Origin: Deinococcus malanensis
GTDB taxonomy: Bacteria > Deinococcota > Deinococci > Deinococcales > Deinococcaceae
Length of the DNA: 64,000 nucleotides
NCBI RefSeq assembly: GCF_014647655.1
Contig: NZ_BMPP01000001.1
Coordinates: 346,943 to 410,942 of the forward strand
Direction of reading: 5' to 3'
The first letter of the stretch is position 1; each line of letters starts with the position of its first letter. Position numbers and translations under genes: made by a program. The notes below the pieces were generated by a model, which did not search any database, was not told the DNA's origin, and was given only the letters and a program-made list of their open reading frames with translations. Of the stretch, positions 24,196 through 32,971 are shown in pieces.

Positions 24196-24624
24196 GTGCC
24201 GTTCGGAGAGTACCCGTACACCATCGACGACAAAGGACGCGTGGTCATGCCACCGCCGTTCAGGGAATTCGTCGAGGACGGAATGATTCTCACGCGCGGA
24301 ATGGAGGGCTGCCTGTACGTATTTCCCCTGGCCAGCTGGAGACGTGTCGAAGAACAGCTCGAAGGTCTTCCCCTCACGGACGCCGAATCACGGGCGTTCG
24401 TGCGCTTCTTTTACTCCGGGGCCAACAAGGCCCGCCTGGACAACCAGAGCCGCGTTTCGGTGCCGCAGACCCTGCGGGCTTTCGCGGGTCTGGACAGTGA
24501 GGTGATCGTGGCGGGCGCTCCCGGGCGTCTTGAACTGTGGAACCCGGCCCGCTGGGAAGAAGCCATCAGCGCGGTGCAGCACACCCCTCCCAAACCCGAC
24601 CTTCTCGCCAACTTTGTGGCGTAA
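24196..24624 (+). CDS. mraZ: Transcriptional regulator MraZ
   Basis: A 142-residue protein with two AbrB-like MraZ/SpoVT swapped-hairpin units: 'EYPYTIDDKGRVVMPPPFRE' (about 5-24) and 'GANKARLDNQSRVSVPQTLR' (about 75-94). It binds the dcw promoter and represses or modulates the operon. The start is GTG 24196, 4-5 nt after a strong AGGAG. First gene of the mraZ-rsmH-ftsL-ftsI operon. Confidence 0.95.
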   Translation: MPFGEYPYTIDDKGRVVMPPPFREFVEDGMILTRGMEGCLYVFPLASWRRVEEQLEGLPLTDAESRAFVRFFYSGANKARLDNQSRVSVPQTLRAFAGLDSEVIVAGAPGRLELWNPARWEEAISAVQHTPPKPDLLANFVA

Positions 24625-24629
24625 CAACT

Positions 24630-25532
24630 ATGACCCTACCTGAAGACACTTCCGCCTCTGAATCCCTGACCCATACCTCCGTCCTTGCAGCTGAGGTGCT
24701 GGAAGCCCTGGCCCCGGCGCCCGGCAAAATCATCGTGGACGGCACCCTTGGCGGTGCCGGCCACACCCGGCTGCTTCTGGAAGCCGGCGCCCACGTCTAC
24801 GGCATCGATCAGGATCCCTTTGCCCTGGACCGTGCCCGTGAGGCGCAACTGCCGAATCTCAACGTGCTACAGGGGAACTACCGCGACATGAGCACCCTGC
24901 TTGAACAGGCTGGGGTGTCGCAGGTCGACGGCATCCTGCTGGACATCGGCGTCAGCAGCTTTCAACTTGACGATGCGGGGCGAGGTTTCTCCTATCACAC
25001 TGAAGCTCCGCTGGACATGCGCATGAGCCAGAGCGGTGAGTCGGCCGCCGACGTCGTGAACACCTACGAAGAGGAGGATCTGGCCGCCATCATCTACGAA
25101 TACGGCGAGGACCGCCTGTCACGCCGCATCGCCCGGGCTATCGGACAGGCACGTCAGAAAACGCCCATCGAGACCACCGTGCAACTCGCCGAGATCATCA
25201 AGCGGGCCTACCCGGGATTTTCCAAGGGCATCCATCCGGCGCGGCGCACGTTTCAGGCCCTGCGGATTCATGTCAACGATGAGCTGGGGGCCCTGCGCGA
25301 CGGGCTTCAGGCCGCCGAGACCCTGCTGCGCCCTGGAGGCCGTCTGGCGGTGATCAGCTTTCATTCGCTCGAAGACCGGATTGTCAAACGCTTCCTGCTG
25401 GGCAGTGAAGTGCTTCGCCCTCTGACCAAGCGGCCCGTGGTGGCTACGGAGGAGGAGCAGAATGTCAATCCGCGGGCCCGGAGTGCCAAATTGCGCGGTG
25501 CTGAGCGCCTCGCGGTCCAGGAGGCCTCATGA
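24630..25532 (+). CDS. rsmH: 16S rRNA (cytosine(1402)-N4)-methyltransferase RsmH
   Basis: A 300-residue SAM-dependent methyltransferase (formerly MraW). Visible motifs are 'HTSVLAAEVLEAL' at the N terminus, 'DGTLGGAGHTRLLLE' (SAM site, about 36-50), 'LLDIGVSSFQLDDAGRGFSY', and 'ISFHSLEDRIVKRF' near the C terminus. It begins 5 nt after the mraZ stop and overlaps ftsL by 4 nt. Confidence 0.95.
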   Translation: MTLPEDTSASESLTHTSVLAAEVLEALAPAPGKIIVDGTLGGAGHTRLLLEAGAHVYGIDQDPFALDRAREAQLPNLNVLQGNYRDMSTLLEQAGVSQVDGILLDIGVSSFQLDDAGRGFSYHTEAPLDMRMSQSGESAADVVNTYEEEDLAAIIYEYGEDRLSRRIARAIGQARQKTPIETTVQLAEIIKRAYPGFSKGIHPARRTFQALRIHVNDELGALRDGLQAAETLLRPGGRLAVISFHSLEDRIVKRFLLGSEVLRPLTKRPVVATEEEQNVNPRARSAKLRGAERLAVQEAS

Positions 25533-25918
25533 TGGCCCGCCCACCGGCCGGGCGCTGGAGCAGCCTTGACCTCAGCTTCGTGACCTGGCGTGGGCGCGCG
25601 GTGCGCTATGTGCTGATTTATCTGGCTCTGGCAGTTGCCCTGGTGGGGGTCCGGATGGGGACGCAGCAGATCCGCCCCGGGCTGATCAGTGCTCAGGAGC
25701 GTGAGGCAGAACTGATCAGTCAGCGCGATGACCTGCAACTGCGCATTCAGATTCTGGAAAATCCACAGCTGATCCGTGACTGGGCTTTTGCCAACGGCAT
25801 GCAGAGATTTGCTCAGGCCCCCAACAAGACCATGCAGGATCTGCCTCCTGCGCCCACCATGGCCGCGCGCCCTGCAGCCCCGAAACGCACCGTGGAGGTA
25901 AGAACGCAATGGAAGTAA
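25529..25918 (+). CDS. ftsL: FtsL-like cell division protein
   Basis: A 129-residue bitopic protein: about 25 cytoplasmic residues, one membrane span ('YVLIYLALAVALVGVRM', about 28-44), then a coiled-coil-like segment ('AQEREAELISQRDDLQLRIQILENPQ'). Topology, size and position between rsmH and ftsI are those of FtsL; sequence conservation in this family is low. Overlaps both neighbours (ATGA with rsmH; 10 nt with ftsI). Confidence 0.75.
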   Translation: MMARPPAGRWSSLDLSFVTWRGRAVRYVLIYLALAVALVGVRMGTQQIRPGLISAQEREAELISQRDDLQLRIQILENPQLIRDWAFANGMQRFAQAPNKTMQDLPPAPTMAARPAAPKRTVEVRTQWK

Positions 25919-27255
25919 AGATCCGCAATCGTTCCCGCATCATGCAGGTCATCGCCCTGATGATGTTCCTGACACTGGTGTGGGCCTATGCCCAGCTCGA
26001 ATGGGGAGTGCCGCAGGGCGTCAAGCGCAAGGTGGTGCAACTGCGCGGCACCATTACCACCGCTGACGGCAAGGTGCTGGCCAGCAGCAGCGCGGCCGGC
26101 AAGCGGGTCTATCCGCAGGGCAAGCTGGCCGGTCAGGTGGTGGGCATGATGGGGGCGACCGAGGGCCTCGAAGGCCTGGAATTCGCCTACAACCGGGTGC
26201 TGGAATCCGGGCAGGACGTGCGCCTGACCCTGGACACCCGCATCCAGGCGGCTGCAGAGGCGGCCCTAGGCGCTGCCGTACCCCGCCACCAGGCCGAGTA
26301 CGGCTCGGTGGTGGTTATGGAAACTCGGACCGGGCGGATTCTGGCCGCAGCCAGCTATCCCTCGTTTGATCCGAACCGCTGGCGCAACTTCAGCCAGGAC
26401 GACCGGCGCAACCGTCCCTTTCTGGATGTCTTCGAGCCGGGCTCGACGGTCAAGGGACTGGTGGTGGCGGCAGCGATGAATGAAGGCCTGACCAGCCCCC
26501 AGACCCAGTACGACACGCCCATGCGCCGCTACATTGGGGGCCGGTGGGGCAGCACCATTGGTGACGTTGTGGCGCACCCGCCGCGCCTGACCACACAGCA
26601 GATCCTGCGTTACAGCAGCAACGTGGGGATGTCGCACATCGTGGAGCGCTTTGCCGCCGAGGATCTGCGGAACTACCTGACGAAATTCGGGTTCGGGCGC
26701 GACGTCAGCCTTCCCACCGTCATGACTGCGACGGGCCGTCTGCAGCCGCTGCGCAACTGGGGTGACCTGGTCCGGGCCACCAACGCCTTCGGCCAAGGCA
26801 TGAGCAGTACGACCCTGCAGATGGCCGCCGCCTACAACGCACTGGCCAACGACGGTCTGTATGTCTCGCCCCGACTGGTGGAGGGTTCTGGAGGCGTCGA
26901 GCGGTACGAGGTGCTGCGTCCCGAAGTAGCCCGAACGACCCGCAACATGCTGCAGTTTGTGATCGAGGACGGCATTCCGACTCAGGCCGGGATCAAGGGG
27001 TATGCCCTTGCCGGCAAGACTGGCACCGCCCAGGTCGTGGTCGGGAACCGCTACTCCAACACGATCTATAACAGCACCTTTGCCGGTTTCTTTCCGGCGG
27101 ACGCTCCCCGCGTCACGGTTGCTGTCATGGTCCACGGAGCCAAGGTGCGCTTTCAGGGCTCCCAGCTGGCGGCGCCGATTTATCAGGATATTGCCGCCGA
27201 CATTCTGTCCCGGTGGGGCAGCGCACCGGCCATTGCTCCGGAAGCCAATGAGTAA
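25909..27255 (+). CDS. ftsI: Peptidoglycan transpeptidase FtsI (class B PBP)
   Basis: A 448-residue penicillin-binding protein for septal cross-linking. One N-terminal membrane span (about 12-30) is followed by a short pedestal and a transpeptidase domain with all three motifs: S179-T-V-K182, S236-S-N238 and K370-T-G372. It is clearly shorter than the usual 550-600 residues because the non-catalytic pedestal is reduced to about 100 residues. The dcw genes that normally follow (murE, mraY, murD, ftsW) are absent. Confidence 0.92.
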   Translation: MEVKIRNRSRIMQVIALMMFLTLVWAYAQLEWGVPQGVKRKVVQLRGTITTADGKVLASSSAAGKRVYPQGKLAGQVVGMMGATEGLEGLEFAYNRVLESGQDVRLTLDTRIQAAAEAALGAAVPRHQAEYGSVVVMETRTGRILAAASYPSFDPNRWRNFSQDDRRNRPFLDVFEPGSTVKGLVVAAAMNEGLTSPQTQYDTPMRRYIGGRWGSTIGDVVAHPPRLTTQQILRYSSNVGMSHIVERFAAEDLRNYLTKFGFGRDVSLPTVMTATGRLQPLRNWGDLVRATNAFGQGMSSTTLQMAAAYNALANDGLYVSPRLVEGSGGVERYEVLRPEVARTTRNMLQFVIEDGIPTQAGIKGYALAGKTGTAQVVVGNRYSNTIYNSTFAGFFPADAPRVTVAVMVHGAKVRFQGSQLAAPIYQDIAADILSRWGSAPAIAPEANE

Positions 27256-27514
27256 AGTGTGAGTCTAAACTTGGGTTCGTCAGGAAGAAACTCGTGTCTG
27301 AAGACCCGACTCAGGGATCTTAGACCTGATTTTGTGAATTACCCTACAGGAGACGACGCTGGAGTCAGAAAGTAGCCAGGAACGCTCACTCTTAGAGTGT
27401 CGCTTCAGGAGAATCCATGAGAGCCCGAGTGAGTGAATTAGAAGTTACCTCATAAAAGAGTTACCCTTAAAACGATAGAAAACTTAATAAAATTATACCG
27501 AGTACAAAGATTTC
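27256..27514. other. AT-rich gap with RNA-like secondary structure
   Basis: This 260-base stretch is strikingly richer in A/T than everything around it (for example the A/T-only run at 27481-27494) and has no credible ORF on either strand. Its first part can fold into a long interrupted hairpin: GAGTC (27262-27266), GGGT and TCAG pair in nested order with CTGA, ACCC and GACTC (about 27297-27313). CACTC-TTA-GAGTG forms another small dyad near 27390. It may be the 3' UTR of the dcw operon, a small RNA, or foreign DNA. Confidence 0.45.
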
Positions 27515-27548
27515 CTGCCTTTATGATGAGTTCATAAAGGCAGTTTTC
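27515..27548 (+). terminator. Strong terminator containing a TTATG-N7-CATAA dyad
   Basis: A perfect 12-bp stem (CTGCCTTTATGA at 27515-27526, TCATAAAGGCAG at 27532-27543) with a TGAGT loop is followed by TTTTCT. It is a good Rho-independent terminator for whatever is transcribed through the AT-rich gap. The centre (27521-27537) also fits the half-sites and 17-bp length of the Deinococcus RDRM. Confidence 0.8.
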
Positions 27549-27674
27549 TAATTAAGCTGCCATCTTGTCTCCTTAATCTCACCCAGGACGAAGAGAGAAA
27601 CTTCATAGTTTTTCGCCTCTTGATTCCTCACTCATTCAATGTCCAGGGTGCGGCCCACTCTGACAGGAGACCTC

Positions 27675-28253
27675 ATGACCCGAATTCTCAACTGGCTGCA
27701 GGCCCTCGTGCTGAGCCTCACCGGCCTCGCGGCTGCAACCCCCGCTCTTCCCAGCAGTACCCTGGCCACCAGTGCTGTGCGTGACGCCCTGAGCGCTGCC
27801 GTGCCGACTCCTGCCATTTCTCAGCAAGCGGCCTCCAGCGCCGCTCAGAACCGTGCCGAAGCCGTGGCCCAGGCCGCCCGAACCGTCAAGCTGCCCGTCG
27901 ACAACACCCCCATTGCTGTGGCGCGCAGTACCGGCCGCACCGCCATTGTGCGCGCTACGGCTTATAACAGCCTGCCGAACCAGACCGACAGCACCCCGTT
28001 TATTACGGCGACCGGTACCCGTGTACGAGCCGGAGTCGTGGCCCTGAGCCGTGACCTGCTGCGCCAGTTCCCCTACGGCAGCAAGATCACGATTGAGGAT
28101 CTCAGCGGCCGCTACAACTTCAAGGGACGTGTCTTCGTTGTGGAAGACACCATGGCCGCCCGCAAAAGGAACAGCCTGGACATCTGGATGGGGACCCGCA
28201 CTGAGGCCATCAACTTTGGCGCGCGCCAGCTGCGAATTACTGCCGTTCGCTGA
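27675..28253 (+). CDS. Secreted 3D-domain protein
   Basis: A 192-residue exported protein with a signal peptide (about 1-21), an Ala-rich linker, and a C-terminal 3D (double-psi beta-barrel) domain: 'VRATAYNSLPNQTDSTPFITATGTRV' ... 'VVALSRDLLRQFPYGSKI' ... 'VVEDTMAARKRNSLDIWMG'. The Asp residues typical of this domain are present. Related domains (YuiC, MltA-like) act on peptidoglycan as lytic transglycosylases. Start at ATG 27675 follows ACAGGAGACC; an in-frame ATG at 27639 is possible. Followed by its own terminator. Confidence 0.8.
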   Translation: MTRILNWLQALVLSLTGLAAATPALPSSTLATSAVRDALSAAVPTPAISQQAASSAAQNRAEAVAQAARTVKLPVDNTPIAVARSTGRTAIVRATAYNSLPNQTDSTPFITATGTRVRAGVVALSRDLLRQFPYGSKITIEDLSGRYNFKGRVFVVEDTMAARKRNSLDIWMGTRTEAINFGARQLRITAVR

Positions 28254-28277
28254 TCTTAAACCAGTCTGATCGCGTCT

Positions 28278-28308
28278 GGCACCCTTGAATTGGGGTGCCT
28301 GTTTTTTT
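28278..28308 (+). terminator. Rho-independent terminator
   Basis: GGCACCC-TTGAATTG-GGGTGCC followed by TGTTTTTTT, 25 nt after the 3D-domain gene. Confidence 0.9.
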
Positions 28309-28437
28309 GCGCCGCGCTGGGCCAGCATCCTTCCCCGCAAAAATGCGTCTGTCGCCCATTCGTTCCAGGGTCAATCGGCTCATTGGGACCAGAGGCGGGA
28401 AGGCCGACTGAAGGCAGTCTGCTATCCTCCGCTTCGC

Positions 28438-29625
28438 ATGACGGTTCCCGCCCGACCTACCTCTTCAATGGCTCTGGCGTGGACCCTGGCGCGGGCCCAC
28501 CTGCGCCGCCGTCGCACCCAGAACATCCTGACTGTCCTGGGAATTGCCGTGGGAGTCATGGCGCTCATTGCCGCCCTGAGTCTGACCAACGGGTTCACGG
28601 CGGCCCTGGTTGACGCGACCCTGCGGGCCAGCCCGCATCTGAGCGTGACGGCCTTTACTCCGGGTGCCCGGGACGCTGATCTTGAAAGGGCAATGCGGAG
28701 TGACGTGCGGGTGCAGGCGTTTACCCCATTCCTGGCAGACAAGGGGCTGCTGACCACCCCGGCCAGCACAGGTCGCCGGGCCGGCGTGGACTTCGCAACG
28801 CTGTTCGGGGTACCGGCGGGTGGCGCACGGGTACTGCGCCTTCCACCCCCCGGCAACGTTCTACTGGCCAGCTTGAAAGATGGCGAGGTTCTGCTGGGCA
28901 GCGCCCTGGCGCGCAATGTCAGCGCGTTCACCGGCGATCAGGTGCGGCTGCTGGGGAGCACCCAGCGCCGGACCATACTGAAGGTCAAAGGTGTCTTCAC
29001 GACCGGCAACTACCTGATCGACAGCGCGTATGCCTTTACCAACCTGAAGACTTTGCAGGATCTGCAGAGCACCTCGAACATCACCGGCTACCAGATGCGG
29101 CTGCACGACCCTCAGCAGGCTGTAGCCCTGGGCGACGATCTGACCCGCACCCGGGCGTATTCTTCGCTGCCCTGGCAAAGCTTGTACGGGACGCTGCTGG
29201 AGCAACTGGCCCTGCAGAAGAAGGTCATAGGCTTTGTAGTGTTTCTGATTGTGATTGTTGCTGCCTTCGGTATCGCCAATGTCCTGACGCTAGTGGTGTT
29301 CGAAAAAACCCAGGAGATTGCCATCCTGCGTGCGATTGGGGCCACCCGGGGGCTGATCACGCGTCTGTTCCTGCTTGAAGGCCTGGCGCTGGGCCTGGGT
29401 GGACTGCTGGTCGGCAATCTGCTGGGGCTGGGGATTACTACCTATTTCACGGTGCGACCGTTCCAGTTGCCTGGAGACCTCTATTTCATCACGTCGCTTC
29501 CGGTGGAGGTGCGCTGGAGCGACCTGCTGGCAGTCAATGCCATAGGTCTGGTTACGACGCTACTGGCAGCGCTGATTCCTGCGCGCAGAGCAGCCAACAT
29601 CGAACCGGCACGCATTATCCGCTGA
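28438..29625 (+). CDS. ABC transporter permease, LolC/E-FtsX-MacB type
   Basis: A 395-residue permease. One N-terminal span ('ILTVLGIAVGVMALIAALSL') precedes a periplasmic MacB-like domain of about 210 residues. A three-helix FtsX domain follows (about 270-390) with the family segment 'EKTQEIAILRAIGATRGLITRLFLLEGLALG'. Such permeases extrude lipoproteins or antimicrobials with a separate ATPase, which is not adjacent. TATCCT at 28423-28428 ends 9 nt before the ATG, giving a nearly leaderless transcript. Confidence 0.85.
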   Translation: MTVPARPTSSMALAWTLARAHLRRRRTQNILTVLGIAVGVMALIAALSLTNGFTAALVDATLRASPHLSVTAFTPGARDADLERAMRSDVRVQAFTPFLADKGLLTTPASTGRRAGVDFATLFGVPAGGARVLRLPPPGNVLLASLKDGEVLLGSALARNVSAFTGDQVRLLGSTQRRTILKVKGVFTTGNYLIDSAYAFTNLKTLQDLQSTSNITGYQMRLHDPQQAVALGDDLTRTRAYSSLPWQSLYGTLLEQLALQKKVIGFVVFLIVIVAAFGIANVLTLVVFEKTQEIAILRAIGATRGLITRLFLLEGLALGLGGLLVGNLLGLGITTYFTVRPFQLPGDLYFITSLPVEVRWSDLLAVNAIGLVTTLLAALIPARRAANIEPARIIR

Positions 29626-29652
29626 CGTCCCGGACCCGGGCGTTCCCCCTCC

Positions 29653-29877
29653 ATGACGCCTGCACCGGAAGAACTCTTGCGCGCGATCGGGACCGTCCTG
29701 ATGCCTGTGGTACCACGTTCAGCTCCGTCTACGTCGGCAGGATGCGGAAAGGGAGAGCTCCGGCTTTCACTGGTGATTTCAGGACCGTGGCGCCTGCTTA
29801 TGAGGCTACTGACCGTTGAACTTTTGCTATTTGCAATCAGCAACCTGTTCCGTTCCCTGTTCCTGATCGTGGTCTGA
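29653..29877 (+). CDS. Possible small membrane protein
   Basis: A 74-codon frame ending in a hydrophobic C-terminal helix ('LLMRLLTVELLLFAISNLF'). No ribosome-binding site, no leaderless -10 box and no recognised family. The rest of the 328-base gap holds only the promoter of the next gene. Confidence 0.2.
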   Translation: MTPAPEELLRAIGTVLMPVVPRSAPSTSAGCGKGELRLSLVISGPWRLLMRLLTVELLLFAISNLFRSLFLIVV

Positions 29878-29909
29878 AGCACCATGAATATTGCGATGTG
29901 CGTGACTCA

Positions 29910-29937
29910 TTGCCCGTCAAGTTGCTGCGCCTACGCT
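29910..29937 (+). promoter_or_regulatory. Promoter of the DUF4384/PEGA gene
   Basis: TTGCCC (29910-29915) and TACGCT (29932-29937) are 16 bp apart. The start would give a very short leader carrying GGAGG 6 nt before ATG 29954. Confidence 0.6.
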
Positions 29938-29953
29938 TTGGTCGGAGGTCCAC

Positions 29954-30976
29954 ATGAACAAATTTCTGATGATTCCGGCGGCCATGCTTCTGAGCACTGC
30001 TGCAGCCGCCCCCAAGATCAGCGCCCAGAGCATTATCGTCAACCCCAGCCAGCCTGACCTGAGTGTCAGTGTGCGCGTGGACAAGGACACCAGCGGTAGC
30101 CAGAACCCTGCTTACCGTGTGGGCGACAAGATCAGCATCAGCACCACCGTCAACCGTGACGCCTACGTGTACCTGTTCAACGTCAACCCGGACGGAAGCG
30201 TGGACCAGGTCCTGCCCAACCGTCTGAGTGAGACGAACTTCGTCAAGGCGGGCACCACCAAGGTCTTCCCGGCTCCTGATGACAACTTCAACTTTACGGT
30301 TGCTGGCCCGATTGGTCAGAACAAGGTTCTGGCACTCGCCAGCACGACCGAGCTTGACCTGGACCAGATCAGCAGCTTCAAGACCACCCAGGACCAGTTC
30401 GCTACCGTAAATGCCAAGACCCAGGCGGGCCTTGCCCAGGCGCTAAGCATCGTGGTCAACCCACTGCCCCAGAAGAGCTGGGTCAGTGACACTGCCTTCT
30501 ACACCGTGGCGGCGCGTACCCCTGTGGCGACTGGCAGCCTGTTTGTCGGGACCAACGTCAATAACGCACTGGTAACCCTGAATGGTCAGCGTCTCGGCGG
30601 TGCCAACGTGACCTACAGCAGCCTGCGGGCTGGCACCTACCCCGTGCGTGTCCAGGCCAGCGGTTACCGTGACTTCACCACGACCCTGACTATCCGTGGC
30701 GGAACCACCACAAACCTGAACGTGGAATTCGCCCAGGCGGCGCCTGCACCGGCCCCCGTGGCCACCCAGTTCACCCTGAGCATCCGCAGTGCGGTGAACG
30801 GCGCCCGCGTGTTCGTTGACGGCGATGAAGTGGGCACCATCCGCAACGGTGGTCTGAACGTGCGCCTGAGTCGTGGCACCCACGAGGTCGTGGTCATGGC
30901 TTCCGGCTACCGCACCTTCTCCAGCACCTACAACATCACCCGCAACGCCCAGATCACCATTAACCCCAGCCGCTGA
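29954..30976 (+). CDS. Exported DUF4384 / PEGA-domain protein
   Basis: A 340-residue exported protein: a signal peptide (about 1-25); a DUF4384 domain ('[36 protein letters not shown]', about 52-150); then two PEGA repeats (about 190-255 '[21 protein letters not shown]...[13 protein letters not shown]' and 272-338 '[15 protein letters not shown]...[13 protein letters not shown]'). An Ala/Pro linker separates the repeats. PEGA domains are beta-sandwiches of cell-surface proteins. Likely an S-layer or envelope component; function inferred only. Confidence 0.85.
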   Translation: MNKFLMIPAAMLLSTAAAAPKISAQSIIVNPSQPDLSVSVRVDKDTSGSQNPAYRVGDKISISTTVNRDAYVYLFNVNPDGSVDQVLPNRLSETNFVKAGTTKVFPAPDDNFNFTVAGPIGQNKVLALASTTELDLDQISSFKTTQDQFATVNAKTQAGLAQALSIVVNPLPQKSWVSDTAFYTVAARTPVATGSLFVGTNVNNALVTLNGQRLGGANVTYSSLRAGTYPVRVQASGYRDFTTTLTIRGGTTTNLNVEFAQAAPAPAPVATQFTLSIRSAVNGARVFVDGDEVGTIRNGGLNVRLSRGTHEVVVMASGYRTFSSTYNITRNAQITINPSR

Positions 30977-31015
30977 GCCGGAACCAAAGCAGCTGTAAGG
31001 AGTGACCAGCAAGGT

Positions 31016-31042
31016 CCCCACCCATGCGGTGGGGGCTTTTCT
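31016..31042 (+). terminator. Rho-independent terminator
   Basis: CCCCACC-CATGC-GGTGGGG followed by GCTTTTCTTG, between the PEGA gene and the converging CoA pyrophosphatase gene. Confidence 0.88.
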
Positions 31043-31052
31043 TGTAGTGGTT

Positions 31053-31640
31053 TTATATGGTCAGAGAAACTGGGCCCTCTGTCAGCAGATCATGCAGCAC
31101 CCGCGCCGTCATGCCCCAGATGTTGTGGCCCTGCCAGGGGTAGTGGTAGACCGCTACCCGCGTGCCGTCCGGAAGGTGCCGCCACTCCCGGGTATAGGGC
31201 GCAGCGCGCAGGGCCGCCAGACTGGGCATCAGTACCTGGGCGACCTCCCCGGAAGCGCTCAGCGACGGCTGAGGCTCGATGCGGGCCAGAACCGGAGTGA
31301 CGTGAAAGCCGACGGGGGTAAACACGTCATCAAGTTCCCCCAGCACCTGCACTGTCGCCGGGTCCAGTCCGACCTCTTCCCAGGCTTCGCGCAGGGCACC
31401 CTCCACTGGTCCCTCGCCCGGCTCCAGACTGCCGCCGGGAAAGCTGATCTGGCCCTTGTGGGTCGGCAGATCCGCCGATCGGAGCGTTAACAGCACGCGC
31501 GGGTCGGCTTCACGGGTCAGGCCGACCAGAACGGCGGCCCGCCGGAAGTAGGGCAGATGCAGGGCCTGCCGCGCACGCGCACCGAGCCACAGCGCCCACG
31601 GGTCGGCCAACGCCTCGTCGAGTGGATCACTACGTTCCAT
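31053..31640 (-). CDS. CoA pyrophosphatase (Nudix hydrolase)
   Basis: A 195-residue Nudix enzyme that cleaves CoA or oxidised CoA to 4'-phosphopantetheine and 3',5'-ADP. It carries both the Nudix box ('[20 protein letters not shown]', about 84-103) and the CoA-specific upstream signature '[20 protein letters not shown]' of the NudL family. The ATG at 31640 lies inside the 3' end of mazG (11-nt overlap), so the two form a nucleotide-housecleaning operon. Confidence 0.9.
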   Translation of the reverse strand: MERSDPLDEALADPWALWLGARARQALHLPYFRRAAVLVGLTREADPRVLLTLRSADLPTHKGQISFPGGSLEPGEGPVEGALREAWEEVGLDPATVQVLGELDDVFTPVGFHVTPVLARIEPQPSLSASGEVAQVLMPSLAALRAAPYTREWRHLPDGTRVAVYHYPWQGHNIWGMTARVLHDLLTEGPVSLTI

Positions 31641-32265
31641 GCGTTGTCTCGTCCGGCAGCTGTTCCAGCACCTGCTGGGTGCGGGCGCGCAGCGCCACCT
31701 CACCATCCACCCCGGCTGACCGGGCCCAGGCAACCACGGCTGAAAGCACTGCAGCGACGCCTTCTTCGGACTCCGGGGCCTCCTGCAGGGTGCGAAGCAG
31801 CGAATCGCGGTCGCCCTGGATCCCGGCCAGCTTCTGGGCCTGTGCCTCCCGGGACAGAGCGCCCAGCGCAGAAGGAACGCGGTCCACTGCACGCCGGGGT
31901 CGACCTCCCTGCTCGGCGGCCTTGATGGCCTGCCAGTTGCTGACCACCTGATCGCTGCCGCTCACCACCGTGTCTCCGAAGACATGGGGGTGGCGCCGCA
32001 CCAGCTTGGCCACGATGCCAGCTTCCACGTTTTCATAGGTGAAGGTACCGGCTTCCTGCGCGATCACGCTGTGGAAGGCAACCTGCAGCAGGACGTCGCC
32101 CAGTTCACCGGCCAGCTCAGCCGGGCTGCCGCTGCCGATGGCATCCACGGCCTCGGCTGCCTCTTCAAGCAGGTAGGGACGCAGCGACTCGTGCGTCTGT
32201 TCGCGGTCCCACGGACAGCCGTCCGGTGCGCGCAGGCGCCGCATGATGGTCATCAGTTCATGCAT
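31630..32265 (-). CDS. mazG: Nucleoside triphosphate pyrophosphohydrolase MazG
   Basis: A 211-residue all-alpha NTP pyrophosphatase removing non-canonical or stress nucleotides. The family core '[20 protein letters not shown]', the metal-binding '[12 protein letters not shown]' (EExxE) and '[13 protein letters not shown]' (ExxD) are all intact. It has one full MazG domain and a degenerate C-terminal half. TAAATT (32272-32277, minus) ends 6 nt before the ATG, so leaderless. Confidence 0.92.
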   Translation of the reverse strand: MHELMTIMRRLRAPDGCPWDREQTHESLRPYLLEEAAEAVDAIGSGSPAELAGELGDVLLQVAFHSVIAQEAGTFTYENVEAGIVAKLVRRHPHVFGDTVVSGSDQVVSNWQAIKAAEQGGRPRRAVDRVPSALGALSREAQAQKLAGIQGDRDSLLRTLQEAPESEEGVAAVLSAVVAWARSAGVDGEVALRARTQQVLEQLPDETTHGT

Positions 32266-32383
32266 GTCCTGAATTTAACGCGCCGGCTGCCCGCTTCCAC
32301 AACCCTGGGATACGCACGAATCAGGCAGGCCAGACCTGCGGGCACTCACGAGGCGTCAGAAACCGTGTGGTGAACTGGAGCTC

Positions 32384-32854
32384 ATGATCAAGCAGACGAA
32401 GTTCATCCTGGCCACTTTGACCCTGGGAGTGGCGCTGAGCGCCTCTGCCCAGCAGGGTACGCCACCCAGCTGGAATGCCCAGCGCCTGTCCAGCGCCACC
32501 TATCTGATCCTGGATCCGGAAATCAGGGGCAATCCCAACCTGATCAGTGGCGATCAGCGGCAAGGTGTCCTGAAGGCCATGCGCAAGGATTCCGGGGACG
32601 CCATCAAGCGCCGCTATCCCAAGGCGACGATCACGACAGATCCCAAGGCGGCTGGCGTGATCCGGGTCAGTCCGGAACTGGTGGCGCCCGGCGCCCTGCT
32701 GCCCTGGGGCAAGCTGACTGCGCGCCTGACCTTCGCGCTTCCCGAGGGGCCTCAGGTCGTGATGAACGAACAGCACTCGTTACTGACCCTGTGGCAGCAC
32801 CAGGCTGACGCCGCCAATTTTGTGTTTGACCGGCTGGCACAGCGTTTGCCCTGA
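32384..32854 (+). CDS. Secreted hypothetical protein
   Basis: A 156-residue protein with a clear signal peptide (about 1-22, cleavage after 'ALSASA'). The mature part is mixed alpha/beta with 'YLILDPEIRGNPNLISGDQR' and 'RLTFALPEGPQVVMNEQHSL'. I do not recognise the family. GAGCTC precedes the ATG with GGAG about 6 nt upstream. Confidence 0.65.
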   Translation: MIKQTKFILATLTLGVALSASAQQGTPPSWNAQRLSSATYLILDPEIRGNPNLISGDQRQGVLKAMRKDSGDAIKRRYPKATITTDPKAAGVIRVSPELVAPGALLPWGKLTARLTFALPEGPQVVMNEQHSLLTLWQHQADAANFVFDRLAQRLP

Positions 32855-32869
32855 GGTGCCACGCAACGG

Positions 32870-32910
32870 ACAGGAACAGGTCTCCAGGCGGGCCTGTTCC
32901 TGTTCTGTTC
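32870..32910 (+). terminator. Probable terminator hairpin
   Basis: ACAGGAACAGG (32870-32880) pairs with CCTGTTCCTGT (32893-32903) around a 12-nt loop, then TCTGTTC. The U-tract is poor, but the 11-bp stem is perfect. Confidence 0.6.
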
Positions 32911-32971
32911 CTGGCGTTGTCTTGGCGGTGCCTCAAGGTCACTCCCTGGGTTCGCGTGTTAGCGTGCCCGC

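Noticed and set aside
27515..27543. DdrO/RDRM operator as the primary explanation
   Set aside because: Inner bases deviate from the consensus, the dyad extends to 12 perfect pairs and a T-run follows; a terminator explains all of it. Kept only as a low-interest alternative.
29481..29885. 134-codon minus-strand ORF downstream of the LolC-like gene
   Set aside because: No start signal, half antisense to a known gene, composition of a shadow frame.
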